From the NCBI GenBank assembly GCA_015183035.1, contig JACZZP010000009.1, forward strand, positions 2,232,001 to 2,296,000: a stretch of DNA of 64,000 bases, in the 5' to 3' direction. The notes under the pieces were generated by a model that was given only the letters and a program-made list of their open reading frames with translations, had not been told where the DNA came from and ran no database searches. The position numbers and the translations under genes were made by a program. Shown in pieces: positions 44,964 through 55,089 of this stretch (positions are counted from its first letter, which is position 1; each line of letters opens with the position of its first letter). The DNA is from Meloidogyne chitwoodi. Lineage: Eukaryota; Nematoda; Chromadorea; Rhabditida; Meloidogynidae.

Positions 44964-45710
44964 AACAAAAAGAAAATTAAAAATTTAAAAGAATTGATAA
45001 AAATTTAATTAAATTTTGGGAATTTAAATTTTTTTTAATTAATTATAATATAGGGATTTTATAAAAAAAACAAACAAAATTTTTATTTATAAATTTTAAA
45101 ATAAAAAATAATTTTTATACAACTTGGATATTTGTAAAAATAATTAAAACCTAATTTATTTAAATTAATTTAATTTATTTAAATTAATTTAAATTACCTT
45201 TAAATTAATAAAGTCAATAAAAAACCGGAAAAGGTGAATTTATTAAAGGTCTTAATGCCTCAAATTGGCAGTAAATGAGGGATATTAAACGAATTGTGTC
45301 ATTTAGATATTAGTACATTCCTCTATTTCTCTTTTACTCTCTCCCATTTAATTAATATCTATAAATTTAATTTTGCCAAAAAAAAATTTTTTTTGAATTG
45401 ATTGCCACATTTATTGGTTTTTCTTGTACTATAAACACTTAAAATTAAAATTGGGCATTTAAAATATTACCTATACCCACCTATTTTTGGGTAATAAATA
45501 CTAGGGCATTTTCCTTCATTTATCATTAAATTAAATTTTTTTATTAATTAATTTAAATTTATCCTTATTTATTAAATAATAGGCTTTTTTTATAATTTAA
45601 TATATGTTAGGCGAAAATATAAAAAATTATTTATTAAAAAATAATTAAATATAATATAATTTATTCACTAACAAAAATTAAAAAAATAATTATTTTTTAA
45701 TTTTGTTTAG
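44964..45710. other. AT-rich spacer upstream of the secreted BED-finger gene
   Basis: No gene is seen. Contains the 3' end of J and a stretch near 45230-45360 of lower AT content without recognised content. Confidence 0.35.
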
Positions 45711-47445
45711 ATGAATTTAACAAATTTTATTTTTGTTTTATTTTTAATTATATCAATGCTGATTACTTTAATGGAAAGTGTAGGTAATAAAGGAAAAGGA
45801 AAGAAGAGAAGAGAAAAAGGGGAATCTTCACATTTGGGTCAATTGGGACAAATATACTATTCTAGTCAAGATACACCTGTTGAACATTTGACTGCACAAG
45901 AACTTTATGGACACAATTATACATACCAACAATCTTCAAATTTAAGTGAAGATAATCAAGGGAATGCACAACATCCAATAAATGAATATCAAATATTGGG
46001 TCCACAAGAACCTCTAGGACCTGATGTGACATATGTGCCACAATATCCAAATGTGCAAAATTATTCTGAATATTTTAATGAACCACATCCAATAAATGAA
46101 TATACAATTTTGAATGAAGAGGATATTTCTAGAGGATATAATCAATCTGGTTAGTTTTATATAATTAAGGTATTTTAACTTTAAATTTATATAATTAGAA
46201 TTTAAAATAGGCACGTAAATAGACATTTGATTATCTTGACTTTTAGTTTAAAAATTTATTTTTACAAAAATAATAATTAAAAAAAATTTAGTTGAAGAAC
46301 AAAATAATAAGGAACATGAACAGTTTATAACAAATAGTAAGTTGTTTTATATATATTTTTAAATAAAGTAAAGCGGCTGATCCCATCCCAAAAAATTAGC
46401 AAAACATTGGGTGGGATTGATCCTGAGAGCTCTCGGATCGGGGCTGTAATCCATTCAACCATTCCACCGCCCATTGTTGGCCTTCCTTTTTCATTTATTA
46501 GCTAGACAGCAAACTTAGCTGGCCTTACAATAAAAATATATATAATTTTTAAATATTTGTTTTTTTTAATAAAATTAATTTTCTTTAAATTCGATATAAT
46601 AAATATATTAATAATCAAAATTAAAATTTTAGCCAATACAGTACCAATTTGGAATTACATTTATGAAGGAACAAATGATGGAAAAGATGTTATTTATTGT
46701 AAATTGAATGATATTAACGGAAACAAATGTAAACAATCTTATGACAAACATTCCGCCTTTTATAATAGTGTAAAATATCATCTCAAAAGACACCACTCTA
46801 CTGAATTCCAACAATATAAAAACGAAATAAATGAAAGTAAAATAAAGTTTTTTAATAAATTATTTTGGCTCTAATGCACAATATACGTCCAATCATTGTT
46901 TATACGTCTAAACGATTATGTCAAGGTATGAGAGTCTCATTTAGTGATTACGGGACATTCCGATCCATGTTTCAGCCCTATTTTTTTTCAAAAAATTTAA
47001 AAACGTTACCCTTAAACGTGATCAATTCCCGTAATCACTAAATGAGACTCTAATTCCTTGACATAATCGTTTAGACATATAAACAATGATTGGACGTATA
47101 TTGTGCATTAGAGCTATTATTTTACTAACATTTTTAGTAAATAAGAAATCAGAATTATCTTATGAGTGTTTTGAAATAGATTCACAGGAAGGAAATGCTA
47201 AATGTTTAATATGTGGACAGATTTATGCATTTACAAGTAAAAGAATAAGTGGAGGAACTTTAAAAAGGCACTTAAAAACTCACCGGGAGGAAACAAAAAG
47301 TTTTCTTGAAGCAAAAAATCAAATTGAAATTGGACAAGGATCAGGCATACGTAAATATTACTTTTTTAAAAATTAAAAGGAAAATTAATTAATTAATTAA
47401 TTTTTTTTAAAAGATTCTAATGACCCAATAATGATTGAGGATTAA
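45711..47445 (+). CDS. Secreted protein with two BED-type zinc fingers
   Basis: Five exons (45711-46147, about 46292-46337, 46632-46842, 47141-47350, about 47414-47445) all join in phase 1. Order of parts: signal peptide MNLTNFIFVLFLIISMLITL; a basic patch NKGKGKKRREKG, a possible nuclear localisation signal; a Tyr/Asn/Pro-rich region with the repeat HPINEYQIL / HPINEYTIL; BED finger 1 (VPIWNYIYEG, YCKLNDINGNKC, YHLKRHH); BED finger 2 (AKCLICGQIYAF, LKRHLKTHRE); and the end SNDPIMIED. BED fingers are DNA-binding domains of hAT transposases and derived host proteins. Signal peptide plus BED fingers is unusual. It could be a host-nucleus-directed effector built from transposase DNA, or two neighbouring genes wrongly joined; uniform phase supports one gene. 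Intron 3 is nearly filled by the element 46868-47114. Confidence 0.6.
46388..46480 (-). other. tRNA-like sequence in intron 2 of the BED gene
   Basis: On the minus strand GGTGGAATGGTTGAATGG resembles an A box and GGATCAATCC resembles a B box, with GAGAGCTCTC between, like a long variable arm. The overall cloverleaf is not convincing, so it may be a decayed tRNA or a SINE head. Confidence 0.25.
46868..47114. mobile_element. Near-perfect palindromic MITE in a BED-gene intron
   Basis: GCTCTAATGCACAATATACG at the left pairs with CGTATATTGTGCATTAGAGC at the right. Pairing continues for about 90 bp per arm (ATTATGTCAAGG, CATTTAGTGATTACGGGA). The element is 247 bp and non-coding. Transcribed with the host gene it would form a very long hairpin. 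Confidence 0.8.
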
Positions 47446-47616
47446 ACAAACACGATTATTGAAAGGATTAAAAAATGGAAGGGAAAAAATATTAAAAAAT
47501 ACAAAAAAAAATATAAAAAATTGTAAAAAATTACTAAAAATTGATATCTTTTTTAATTTAAAAAAAAATAATTTATTTCAATACTATGTATTCGCATTAT
47601 TTTTTTAAAAAACTTT

Positions 47617-48145
47617 GTTTTTTAATTTTCTGTTTTTTTTAATTTTCTGTTTTTTTAATTTTCTGTTTTTTTAATTTTCTGTTTTTTTAATTTTCTGTTT
47701 TTTTAATTTTCTGTTTTTTTTAATTTTCTGTTTTTTTAATTTTCTGTTTTTTTTTAATTTTCTGTTTTTTTAATTTTCTGTTTTTTTAATTTTCTGTTTT
47801 TTTAATTTTCTGTTTTTTTAATTTTCTGTTTTTTTAATTTTCTGTTTTTTTAATTTTCTGTTTTTTTAATTTTCTGTTTTTTTAATTTTCTGTTTTTTTA
47901 ATTTTCTGTTTTTTTAATTTTCTGTTTTTTTAATTTTCTGTTTTTTTAATTTTCTGTTTTTTTAATTTTCTGTTTTTTTAATTTTCTGTTTTTTTAATTT
48001 TCTGTTTTTTTAATTTTCTGTTTTTTTTAATTTTCTGTTTTTTTAATTTTCTGTTTTTTTAATTTTCTGTTTTTTTAATTTTCTGTTTTTTTAATTTTCT
48101 GTTTTTTTAATTTTCTGTTTTTTTAATTTTCTGTTTTTTTTAATT
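47617..48145. repeat. Minisatellite, unit TTTTTTTAATTTTCTG
   Basis: About 34 head-to-tail copies of a 15-17 bp unit over roughly 530 bp, varying only in the length of the T run. It lies between the BED gene and the 8-cysteine copy K. Not a CRISPR array: there are no unique spacers and the unit is too short. Confidence 0.92.
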
Positions 48146-48365
48146 TACTATTAGATTTGTAGAATAAATTTTTTTCAAGGGAAAATTAATTAATTAAATA
48201 AAAAAAAATTATATAGTCAGAAATAATTAATAAAATTAATAATTTAAAATAAAAGAATTAAAAAGTTTGGAATTAAATAAAAAATAAATTTTATTTATTT
48301 AATGCTGAATTATATTTAAATAAACATTCTAGAGATTAAACAAAGGAATATTTTACGAAGCATTA

Positions 48366-48525
48366 ACATAAAAACAAAAGAAATTGTGTCAATATTATTT
48401 AATTTATTTTTCTTCTCTACAATTTTATTTTAAAAAGTTTATCTTCTTTTTCTTTTTTATTCATTTAATTATTTATTTTACAAGCAATTGGATTAGTTTT
48501 GCCTTCAGGAGGACTATTTAGGTAA
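48366..48525 (-). pseudogene. Remnant of a MAIINK-family 3' exon (H type)
   Basis: Matches 54250-54400, including the 3' UTR (AAAACAAAAGAAATTGTGTC) and the end of the coding exon of copy H (SPPEGKTNP.ACKINN and stop on the minus strand). The rest of the gene is missing; the match stops abruptly near 48520. It shows that an H-like copy once lay here. Confidence 0.65.
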
Positions 48526-49139
48526 TCTTTGTTATAAATATTTTCCCCAACAATTTTTCTTTTCAAAAAAATTATTTTATTAGCAATAAAATTTTAAATA
48601 AATTAAGAAAAAAATTTTTTCCTTGCTTGCAAAAATTAAAATAATTGTTCCAATATAATAAAAAAATATAATTAAAGTTTTAATTAGCAGTTAATTAAAT
48701 ATAAAATAGAAAGAATGGTTGATTTGTTTGTTTTTTCATGCAATTAATTTATTTTAGGCTTTTTATTAAATACTAAAAATAAATTTAAAAAAAATAAAAA
48801 TTAATGGTGATGAATTTACAATAAAAAGAAGTGAATTCACCAAGGAGATATCAATCCAAAAAATTAAATTTAAATGAAAAAAAAAACTTTTCATTGACTC
48901 TTTTTTAGAATTTCTTTTAAAAATTAATTTATTTTGGCCAGACTTATTTTTTAATTAATTTTAAATAATTATTTTATTAACTAAAGTCTCAATAAATGAT
49001 ACATTTTTACCTTTTTGATTGAATTAATTCAACAAAAAATTATAAAATAAAATAAATGTAAAAAATGACTATATTTTACTTTACAAATAATTATTTAATT
49101 ATTTTTTTAATTTTCAGATTTTTTAAATAATAATAGAGA
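48526..49139. other. Upstream region of 8-cysteine copy K
   Basis: Homologous in the same orientation to the region upstream of copy J (shared ATAATTGTTCCAAT, CAGTTAATTAAATATAAA, TAATAGAGAATGCAAATT). No separate gene. Confidence 0.5.
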
Positions 49140-49761
49140 ATGCAAATTAAATTAATAATATTTATTTTATTATATTAAATATATAAATGCAAAAATAATA
49201 TTTAATTTAACTTCAGAAAATTTCTGTAATGGTACTTATAATAATGTGGCAAGTTTATTTATTTATTTTTAATTAAAAAATAATTATTATTTAATCTCTT
49301 AGACCACAACAGACTTTTTCAATAAATGTGACAAAAATGATGGTAATAAATATTTAAAAATTAAATAATGTTTTTTATTTAATTTTTTACTAATATTTCT
49401 AATTAAAAATAAATTTAATATAATTTATTTTTATTTAAATTTTTTAAATAAAAAATAATTAATTTATTAAGTTGAATTTTGCTGCAAAGTACGAAATGAC
49501 GGGTAAATTTTAAATTAATTTATTAAATTTTAAAAAAATAAAAAATATTTAATTTAATTTATTTTTTGTTTTTCCAATATTATCTAATCATTTTATATAT
49601 TTTTTTAGACTTTATGACGACGGCGAAACAAATGATGAAAAATTTTGTGATTGTTTAGGAGGAAAAGTTTAATAAATATTTTTATAAAATATATTTATTT
49701 TTAATTTTAGACACCTTGCGAAGAAGAAGCAAAGAAAATATTTTCTTGCCAAAAGAATTAA
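49140..49761 (+). pseudogene. Eight-cysteine secreted gene, copy K (signal exon interrupted)
   Basis: The exon 1 start MQIKLIIFILLY is followed by a stop. The rest of exon 1 (ENFCNGTYNNV) is open in another frame. Exons 2-5 (DFFNKC; EFCC; DGETNDEKFCDC; TPCEEEAKKIFSC then stop at 49759) keep all eight cysteines and in-phase splice sites matching copy J. So the mature part looks functional while the signal part is shifted relative to J. It may be a recent pseudogene, use another start or splice, or contain an indel error. The same defect type appears in knottin copy 1. Confidence 0.6.
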
Positions 49762-50560
49762 AATTAATTTAATAAAAAATTTAAAATAATTAATTAAAAA
49801 AAATATTAAAATTAAATTGGGAATATATTTAATTAATATATATTTTTGGATTTTATAAAAAATAAAATATAAGATTTAAATTGTAAAAATTAAATTGTAT
49901 GTTTTTCATGCCAAGGATGGTCAGTTCAGTGTACACCTAAAAATCCAGATCCAGAATCCAGGTCAAGGATTTTTCAAAATTCCTATCTCTAGTCTGTAAT
50001 TAGAATAAATTTTTTCTTTTTTTTATTTAAAGTTGATATATTTTAATGTCTAAATTTAATAAAAAGATTTTATTAAATTCTCTCCTTTTATGTACCCTCA
50101 TTTTTAAAAATTCAATTGCTTATTTATTTTATTTTTAGATAAAAGATTTTTTAATTTTATTAAAAGCAATGCCTTTAGACAAACTTAAGACAATTGTGTT
50201 TATTGTAAGTAAAAAGTTTTAAAACTATTTGTTATTAAACTTGTTTGTGGGTAAATTTGTTTTAAATGAACTTAAAACAAATTGAAAGTAATTGAAAGGC
50301 AAACTTAAGTTTTTAAATAAATTACTAATTGTAAGTTTGTAAAAAAGTTTAAAGCTCTGTAATTTTAAATAAACCCAAGTTTGTAAAAGAATCAAAACTT
50401 AAAAATACTAATTAATTTACTATGATTTATAGAAAATATAAACAAAAGATATTAGATAAATTAAAAATGATTTGAAGAATATTTATTTTTTTAATATTTT
50501 TTCGAATGCTTTCTTCAAACTTTCTTTTATATTTAATTTTTTCTTCCATTAAAATATCAT
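49762..50560. repeat. Flank of copy F with inverted match to the copy E flank
   Basis: 50035-50420 is the inverse of about 43440-43840. 49905-49990 is a patch of lower AT content (GGTCAGTTCAGTGTACACC). The 3' UTR inverted repeat of copy F lies near 50472-50522. No gene. Confidence 0.6.
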
Positions 50561-51085
50561 TTAAACAGTTTTAGCTCTTCCACAAGGCATTGTCTTCTCT
50601 TCAGTTTTTGGTGTAATCACAAACATATCACCATTAATTTTAAGATTTAATTCATGTTTACCAATATTATATTCTCCAATTTCCATTTTACATTCATTTT
50701 TTGAGAAAAATGGAGAATCATTAAAAGATACTTTAATTGTACGTTTACCTCCATTCATTTTAAAAATTAATTCTCCAGTATGTGAATCACCTTTAATATT
50801 ACAAATTCCAGGTTTGTTAATTGAAGCAGTACAAATTGTTTTATTAATATTTAATGAAACAGAATCTAGATTTGTTATAGAGTTTAAAAGAATTAATGAT
50901 TTATTGTCTGTTATATTTGGTTCCCAATTAATATTTTTTGCCTTTCCAATATGTTTAATTTGGCCAGTATATTCAACACAACCAGTAGAAGAAGAAGAAC
51001 TTGGTGGATTCATTCCTTTAGTTATGGCAATAAAAGCCAAAGAAATGATAAAAAGAGAAGAAAATAGTTTATTAATAATTGCCAT
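50561..51085 (-). CDS. MAIINK-family secreted protein, copy F (174 aa)
   Basis: A-type mature domain with NSITNLDS middle segment, KTICTASINKPGIC (ASIN where others have ALPN), and NIGKHELNLK. Head-to-head with copy G over 443 bp. Its promoter is almost the same as that of pair B/C, so the two pairs look like a recent segmental duplication. Confidence 0.85.
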   Translation of the reverse strand: MAIINKLFSSLFIISLAFIAITKGMNPPSSSSSTGCVEYTGQIKHIGKAKNINWEPNITDNKSLILLNSITNLDSVSLNINKTICTASINKPGICNIKGDSHTGELIFKMNGGKRTIKVSFNDSPFFSKNECKMEIGEYNIGKHELNLKINGDMFVITPKTEEKTMPCGRAKTV

Positions 51086-51528
51086 TTTTTAAAAGGATTT
51101 TTTAAGGATATTTTTTAAGAATGTTTTTAATTTAGTTGGGGAAGAAATTGTTTGTTGAATAGCTAATTAAATTCTGTTTATATACAAATTATTTAAATAT
51201 TTTGAAAGATTTATTTTTGTTAAAATTTATTACATCATATAATTTGTATTATGATATAAATTGACTAAATTTTATTTTTTAATAAAGCCTATAATAATTA
51301 AAAAGTGCAATAATGAAATTGCGCGATTTACTTAGAAGTAATATTTTCAAAATAAACAAAAGTGAAGGCAAGTGCATAGAAAAATGAGGAAATAATTTAA
51401 ATTTTATTAAAAATAAATCTTTCAAAATCTTTAAATAATTAGTATATAAACAGAATTTAATTAGCTATTCAACAAACAATTTCTTCTCCTCTAAATTAAA
51501 AAAACACACCTAAAAAAACATTTGAAAA
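51086..51528. promoter_or_regulatory. Bidirectional promoter of copies F and G
   Basis: Nearly identical to 32209-32639, including outward TATA-like boxes (inverted near 51177-51185, and 51442-51450), the TTACATCATA...TATGATATAA near-palindrome (about 51230-51260) and the GAAATTGCGCGATTTACTTA core. Confidence 0.7.
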
Positions 51529-52053
51529 ATGGCAATTATTAATAAACTATTTTCTTCTCTTTTTATCATTTATTTGACTTTTATTGCCATAACTAAAGGA
51601 ATGAATCCACCAAGTTCTTCTTCTACTGGTTGTGTTGAATATACTGGCCAAATTAAACATATTGGAAATGCAAAAAATATTAAATGGGAACCAAATACAA
51701 CAGACAATAAATCATTAATTCTTTTAAAATCTATAGAAAAGCTAGATTCTGTTTCATTAAATATTAATAATAATGAATGTAAAGTAACAATTAAAGAACC
51801 TAAAAAAGTTTGCAAAATTGCCGGTGATTCACATACTGGAGAATTAATTTTTAAAATTAATGGAGGTAAACGTACAATTAAAGTATCTTTTAATGATTCT
51901 CCATTTTTCTCAAAAAATGAATGTAAAATGGAAATTGGAGAATATAATATTGGTAAACATGAATTAAATCTTAAAATTAATGGTGATATGTTTGTGATTA
52001 CACCAAAAACTGAAGAGAAGACAATGCCTTGTGGAAGAGCTAAAACTGTTTAA
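51529..52053 (+). CDS. MAIINK-family secreted protein, copy G (174 aa, segment swap)
   Basis: Nearly identical to C and I except between residues about 80 and 103, where the KTICTALPNKPGICNIKGD block is replaced by NNNECKVTIKEPKKVCKIAG then D. Both cysteines of the pair are kept although almost everything around them changes. The sharp edges on both sides suggest gene conversion or exchange with a more distant member. One signal-peptide residue also differs (LFIIYLTF). Confidence 0.85.
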   Translation: MAIINKLFSSLFIIYLTFIAITKGMNPPSSSSTGCVEYTGQIKHIGNAKNIKWEPNTTDNKSLILLKSIEKLDSVSLNINNNECKVTIKEPKKVCKIAGDSHTGELIFKINGGKRTIKVSFNDSPFFSKNECKMEIGEYNIGKHELNLKINGDMFVITPKTEEKTMPCGRAKTV

Positions 52054-53310
52054 ATGATATTTTAATGGAAGAAAAAATTAAATATAAAAGAAAGTTTGAA
52101 GAAAGCATTCGAAAAAATATTAAAAAAATAAATATTCTTCAAATCATTTTTAATTTATCTAATATCTTTTGTTTATATTTTCTATAAATCATAGTAAATT
52201 AATTAGTATTTTTTTTGTTTTGATTCTTTTACAAACTTGGGTTTTTTTAAATAGTTATTTAGTCATTATTTTAATTTATATATGACGTGTGCCGACATTC
52301 GCGGCCGAGACACTTGCGGACCCGACTTTTGCGGACGGGACATTGATAACAAAAAATTCCAATACCTGATAAATAATGAGCATGGGCTTCAAAGAGATCA
52401 AATTTTTCGATTCAGAGATTCATAAAGATTCAGAATTTTTTTGTTAATTTTTTTATTTTGTAGAAATTTTTTGCAGTCATTGGTCCGCATTTTCGGATCC
52501 GCAAAAGTCGGGTAGCCATATCAGGGAGCGCATCGACAAAAATCCAATTTCGATTTTCGGGAATTCCCGACCAAAAAATCGTCGGGAATTCCCGATTTTC
52601 GGGAATCGGATCGGTGCGATCCCTGATATATTAACATATAACTTTTTGTTGAATGATCCGATTGGATTGGTCCAATTGGTTAAATTAATCTGCTTATCGG
52701 ATGCTTTCGATTATTAAAAGAACTATTCAGATCGGTTAAGAAATAAAAAAGTTATGGACAAAAACAACCGGCTACTCTGAATCGGCCGACTTTGAATCGT
52801 TCCCTACCCTAAGATTTAGCTATTTTTCGAGCGTGCGACAACGGGCTGATACTACTGTGAAATTGTTTAAATAAATTTTAAAATTTAAGACTCAATTGGT
52901 TACATTTAAAATTAATTGTTTCATTCATTAATTGTTCTCATTTTCTCTTTCTCATCTCATATCTACTCCCCATAAAATAATAACAAAAAGAAAATATATC
53001 ATTTATATATAACACTCTCTCTTTGCAAATAAATAAGCGAGCCAACTGGCGCTGTTTCCCGCTAGTAGAGTATGAGTGTCAACATTGGAAATGTGTTGTA
53101 CTCTAAACGTAAGTCAATGCCTACATCATTAAAATAAAGAGAAAGAGAAAGAAAGGCAACACGGCGAGAGACCGAAAGACCTAAAAACCATCCATCCATC
53201 CACTCCAAAAGAAAGAGAAACTCTGCCCAATTCCTTCCTATTTACTACTCTGTCTAGCGGTTGTATTCAGTTGGAGTCTAGTTGAGTTCGCTCTTTTTTA
53301 AATGTTAAGA
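52054..53310. other. Copy G 3' flank followed by repeat debris
   Basis: The family 3' flank runs to about 52250 and then stops abruptly. 52319-52513 has inverted blocks ACCCGACTTTTGCGGA / TCCGCAAAAGTCGGGT (GCGGAC type). 52560-52610 holds CGGGAATTCCCGA repeats. 53130-53300 is a purine-rich, lower-AT stretch. No gene recognised. Confidence 0.5.
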
Positions 53311-53405
53311 AAGTGTCCAGACATTTCGTCCCAACAGCAAAAAATCGTGGGCTAACGAAATGTAGTTTTTGTGCAATTTTGTTTGACGAAATGTACAGGT
53401 CCTGT
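53311..53405. repeat. Fragment of the TGTCCAGACATTTCGTC element
   Basis: Shares AGTGTCCAGACATTTCGTCC-type sequence and ATCGTGGGCT.AACGAAATG with 40060-40213, but only one side is present. Confidence 0.5.
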
Positions 53406-53446
53406 TAAGAATTATTTAAAAAGATTTATTTTTTGAAAAATTAAAC

Positions 53447-53999
53447 GGTACTTGTACCCCTATTGCCCCCACATCCTTTTTCAATGCCGCGTCTTTTTTT
53501 TCTGCGCCGAAAAAATATTATAGACTGCTTTGATTGATATTGCCCCAAGAAAACTTTTAGGTGAAAGAACAAAAGTTATGAAAGATTAAGTTTGCTGAAA
53601 ACACGTCAAACTTGGATCAATTGGGAGTGTTTATTCTCCATTTTTGGGCCCATAGCCGGTTGTCTTGGCACATACTTGGATCTAATCTTTGAAATTTACT
53701 CTAATGTATTATTTCCATTGATCAACAAAACATCATCCGATAAAATACCTAACACATATTAGAAAGTAAATTTCAATGATTAGATCCAAGTATGTGCCAA
53801 GACCAACCAGTCATGAGCCCAAAAATAATAAAACATTCCTAATAGAAATTACGTAGACAAAATCAAATTTAACAAGCCTTTACACATCAAAGTTTTCTTG
53901 GGGCAATATCAATCAAAGCAGTCTAGAATATTTTTTCGGCGCAGAAAAAAAAGACGCAGCATTGAAAAAGGATGTTGGGGCAATAGGGGTACAAGTACC
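53447..53999. mobile_element. 553-bp DNA element with perfect 8-bp target duplication
   Basis: Ends GGTACTTGTACCCCTATTGC and GCAATAGGGGTACAAGTACC, with inverted arms of more than 100 bp (including CAATATCAATCAAAGCAGTC and its inverse). It is flanked on both sides by AATTAAAC (53439-53446 and 54000-54007). The inner part has TTGGATC(T)AATTGGGAGTG and GTGCCAAGAC blocks that also occur near 63000-63100 and at the right edge of the window. No transposase frame. The ends and 8-bp duplication suit Merlin- or hAT-class mobilisation. Confidence 0.85.
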
Positions 54000-54343
54000 A
54001 ATTAAACATTTGAGAAAATACAAAAATTTAAAATGAGATTTTTAATAAAATTATTAACAAGTTAAGCAATAAATTGAGAATAAAAAAATTTTCAGAACGA
54101 AAAAAGGGTCAGACAATATTAAGAAAAATTAACGTTTGAAAAATCTTAAAAATTAAATACCTTTTATACTAAATATTATATGTGCCTTTACCACTACTAA
54201 AACTTTACTTATAAAACTACAAAGAATTTATTAAAAATAATTGTATTATAAAAACAAAAGAAATTGTGTCAAATTTTTTAATTTATTTTTCTTCTCTACA
54301 ATTTTATTTTAAAAAGTTTATCTTCTTTTTCTTTTTTCTTCAT

Positions 54344-55089
54344 TTAATTATTTATTTTACAAGCAGTTGGATTAGTTTTGCCTTCAGGAGGACTAATTGT
54401 AAATTCCATATCATTAATTTTGAGATACAAAATGTGAGTTTTTGTATCATACTTTCCAAGGTCAATTTTGCATTGATTGTTAGTGAAAAAATAAGCATTT
54501 TCAAAAGGCACCTGAATATTTAGTATTTTTTTAATTTTAGTTAAAAATAAGGTTAAAATTCAGTGAAAATTAATTAAAAAATAATTAAAATAATATTTAG
54601 TCTTTTTAGCTAAAATGAAATGGAAAAATTGGAATAATTCGGGTCCAAATTAATTTAAATTATTTATTCAAAAATTAATTTTAAATTTTTGGGTTAAAGT
54701 TAGTTAAAAAATACCTTAATGGCTATTTTTTTATCAACGTTAAACATCAAATTTCCACTCAAAGACACTTGCTCCTTTCCACAATTGCCTTGATTACTAA
54801 TAGAAGCAACACAAAGAGTATTTCCTCCTTTTCCCATCATAGCTACCGTAGTTTTAGCAAATAAATTACTTCCAGTCACAATCAAAATATTAGGCACTCC
54901 TGCCTTATTTTCTTTGAAATTAGGTTTTTCAGTTGAAATGTTTTGTTTGCCAACATGAGTAATTTGACCAGTATATTCAACACAACCAGTAGAAGAAGAA
55001 GAACTTGGTGGATTCATTCCCTTAGTTATGGCAATAAAAGCCAAAGAAATGATAAAAATAGAAGAAAATAGTTTATTAATAATTGCCAT
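54344..55089 (-). CDS. MAIINK-family secreted protein, copy H (divergent, two exons)
   Basis: Exon 1 (55089 to about 54713) has the family signal peptide and linker (MAIINKLFSSIFIISLAFIA, PPSSSSSTGC), then a distinct mature part (QITHVGKQNISTEKPN, TTVAMMGKGGNTLC, NQGNCGKEQVSLSGNLMF) ending KKIAIK. An in-phase GTATTT donor and an acceptor near 54512 join exon 2 (VPFENAYFFTNNQCKIDLGK, LYLKINDMEFTI, TACKINN). All five cysteines are kept. The intron of about 200 bp falls just before the VPF motif, where the other copies are continuous, so it was gained here or lost in the rest. A fragment of a sister copy lies at 48366-48525. Confidence 0.72.

Noticed and set aside
47617..48145. Possible CRISPR-like array
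   Set aside because: The unit is 15-17 bp without unique spacers, in a eukaryotic genome; a simple minisatellite.
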